Source of the DNA: JBCDLI01 sp038745535
Lineage (GTDB): Bacteria; Pseudomonadota; Alphaproteobacteria; Rhizobiales; Rhizobiaceae
Assembly (NCBI GenBank): GCA_038745535.1
Contig: JBCDLI010000037.1
Span: forward strand, 1 to 25,362
Direction: 5' to 3'
Length of the DNA stretch: 25,362 bases
How positions within the stretch are numbered: position 1 is the stretch's first letter; every line of letters starts with the position of its first letter. Below the pieces are notes generated by a model. It saw only the letters and a program-made list of their open reading frames with translations, ran no database searches and was not told the origin of the DNA. Made by a program: the position numbers and the translations under genes. Positions 24,045 to 25,362 of the stretch are shown in pieces.

Positions 24045-25362
24045 CTACGTGCTAGCATCCGGGAGTTTCACGACGATGTCAAAGACGCCGTTCGCAGCAT
24101 TAATTTGAACCTTCCCGGCATGACGTATCGCAATGGCATTCACAAAAGGTAGCCCCAATCCCGCGCCGCTCTTTTCTTTGGTGTCAGGACCACGGCGGAA
24201 CATCTCAAGCAAGTCATCACTGTTAAGTGTTTCGCTGCCTTCGAAAGCGTTCTGCACTCCTATGATGATACCGTCATCGTGCAGAATGCAGACTGAAATA
24301 GGCACCACGTCGGATGCGTACTTCAATGCATTTTCCATGAGATTAGCGATCATCTGCTGAAGCAAAATCGGCTGACCGAACACCATAGCTGATGACGAAC
24401 CGGTCATTGTAAGTTCTAATCCTGCATCTTCTGCAGCTGGTCGGTAAAGCTCAACGATCCGCTCAACCAATGCCACCACATCTACATTTTCAAATTGGGA
24501 CTTGGATTGTATGCCAGCGTTGGTCGCAGCAATTTCAAGCACGGTGTCAAACAGTGCCACCGTATTTGTTACCTCATGGTCCAGCTTTTCCAAATGCTTT
24601 GAAAATGTGCCGGTGGGTCCGTCTCGGTTCTCTAAGGACAGCTTGGAAACGATACTGTTGATGCGGTTGAGCGGCGTACGCAGCTCGTGGGCAATCTGCT
24701 CTGCCAGCGCTCGCATCCGCGCATTATTGGTCGATATAGCATCGAGCATATCATCGACATTATTGGACAGCGCATCAAACTCATCGGACAGCGACGGTGA
24801 AGCAACCCGTGCCTGTATGTTTCCGCTAACCACCGAAGACGCGACCGCGTTTAAGGCGTCGAGTTTTCTAACGAGTGTGCGGGACAGCAAAGAGCCTGCA
24901 ATGGCACTGAGAAAGCCGCAGGCAGCCACGGCGATCACCGACAGCCAGATCTGTGTCGCAATGAAGTTGTGTACTGGCTTAAGCGAGCGTCCCACCAGAA
25001 GTGGGAATCCGCCGCGAAAATCAAACGCGGTCACGCGATACGGTTCGCCTTCAATTTCAAAATTCTGAAGCTCGGTCGGCGTACCCAGTCCTATCGGCCA
25101 GTCTGAAAGATTGCCGCCGAGTTTAGATCCGTCACGGTTCATGAGCAGGAAAACGGCGTCTTCGTTCGCGAACGACGCATTTGAGACCCGACGTTCCATC
25201 CCCTCGCGCACACCGATCAGCCGCCGTTGTTCGTAAAGGTCTTCAAAACCGACTATGTCAGCATTTACTGACGCATTGATTTGCTGATTGAGGCCCGTCC
25301 ATGTGCTGAAAACAAGGCCGGCGCAAACCAGAAACGAAAGAGCACAGCCGAGCCCAGCAACC
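24045..25362 (-). CDS. Sensor histidine kinase (N-terminus beyond right edge)
   Basis: The frame is open to the window edge; the GTG at 25211 is internal, because codons upstream encode a membrane helix (VAGLGCALSFLVCAGLVFST). An extracytoplasmic sensor region (~100 aa) follows, then a second helix (LSVIAVAACGFLSAIAGSLL), a HAMP-like linker (LVRKLDALNAVASSVVSGNI), and the H-box IAHELRTPLNRI carrying the phospho-acceptor His. The ATP-binding domain has an N-box (MIANLMENALKYASD) and a G2 box (GAGLGLPFV). The G1 region (GIIIGVQNAFEG) lacks the usual DxGxG. The enzyme senses an envelope signal and phosphorylates a response regulator, expected just beyond the right edge. It is followed by the patatin gene after 5 bp. 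Confidence 0.88.
   Translation of the reverse strand, partial: VAGLGCALSFLVCAGLVFSTWTGLNQQINASVNADIVGFEDLYEQRRLIGVREGMERRVSNASFANEDAVFLLMNRDGSKLGGNLSDWPIGLGTPTELQNFEIEGEPYRVTAFDFRGGFPLLVGRSLKPVHNFIATQIWLSVIAVAACGFLSAIAGSLLSRTLVRKLDALNAVASSVVSGNIQARVASPSLSDEFDALSNNVDDMLDAISTNNARMRALAEQIAHELRTPLNRINSIVSKLSLENRDGPTGTFSKHLEKLDHEVTNTVALFDTVLEIAATNAGIQSKSQFENVDVVALVERIVELYRPAAEDAGLELTMTGSSSAMVFGQPILLQQMIANLMENALKYASDVVPISVCILHDDGIIIGVQNAFEGSETLNSDDLLEMFRRGPDTKEKSGAGLGLPFVNAIAIRHAGKVQINAANGVFDIVVKLPDAST

Overview
The window looks like accessory DNA from an alphaproteobacterium, most likely a marine member of the Rhodobacterales or a close relative. The basis is the moderate GC, the gene style (LuxR-hydrolase fusions, exported caspase-family proteases, an algal-type vanadium haloperoxidase) and a MobC-like mobilization gene running off the left edge, which suggests a plasmid or mobilizable element. 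This assignment is inference. No rRNA, tRNA, CRISPR array or insertion sequence was seen.

Left block (1-7000). After the partial mobC-like gene and a tiny overlapping ORF comes a minus-strand LuxR-type regulator fused to an alpha/beta-hydrolase domain that lacks its nucleophile serine. Divergent from it is a two-gene unit: a glycine-rich TbpB-like surface lipoprotein and a Slam-type outer-membrane translocon for such lipoproteins. A second copy of the LuxR-hydrolase gene follows on the minus strand. It is clearly decayed, with a deletion of about 100 codons, two further frameshifts and an in-frame stop. About 570 bp after it hold only a doubtful gene remnant.

Middle block (7000-15870). A minus-strand pair encodes a PAP2/haloperoxidase-fold protein with an N-terminal run of Gly-Gly-Arg triplets and, coupled by a TAATG overlap, a cytoplasmic subtilase (S8) whose frame is broken once at a run of six A. 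Divergent from this pair are a SARP-like regulator with TPR-type repeats, a bromoperoxidase-type vanadium haloperoxidase, a small two-helix membrane protein and a DM13-domain protein. The regulator therefore sits between two members of the same haloperoxidase/phosphatase superfamily.

Right block (15870-25362). A tightly packed plus-strand operon encodes an exported caspase-family protease (C14), an exported trypsin-fold protease (S1) with a recognisable zymogen activation site, a duplicated DUF3592-like membrane protein, and an exported TPR-CHAT protease interrupted by one amber stop. It meets head-on, with 2 bp between stop codons, a minus-strand unit of a sensor histidine kinase (partial) and a patatin-like phospholipase lipoprotein.

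The most interesting reading is that the caspase, S1 zymogen and CHAT protease form an envelope-located proteolytic cascade, with a phospholipase lipoprotein next door and redox and halogenation genes upstream. The enzyme families are seen in the sequence; the cascade is inferred.
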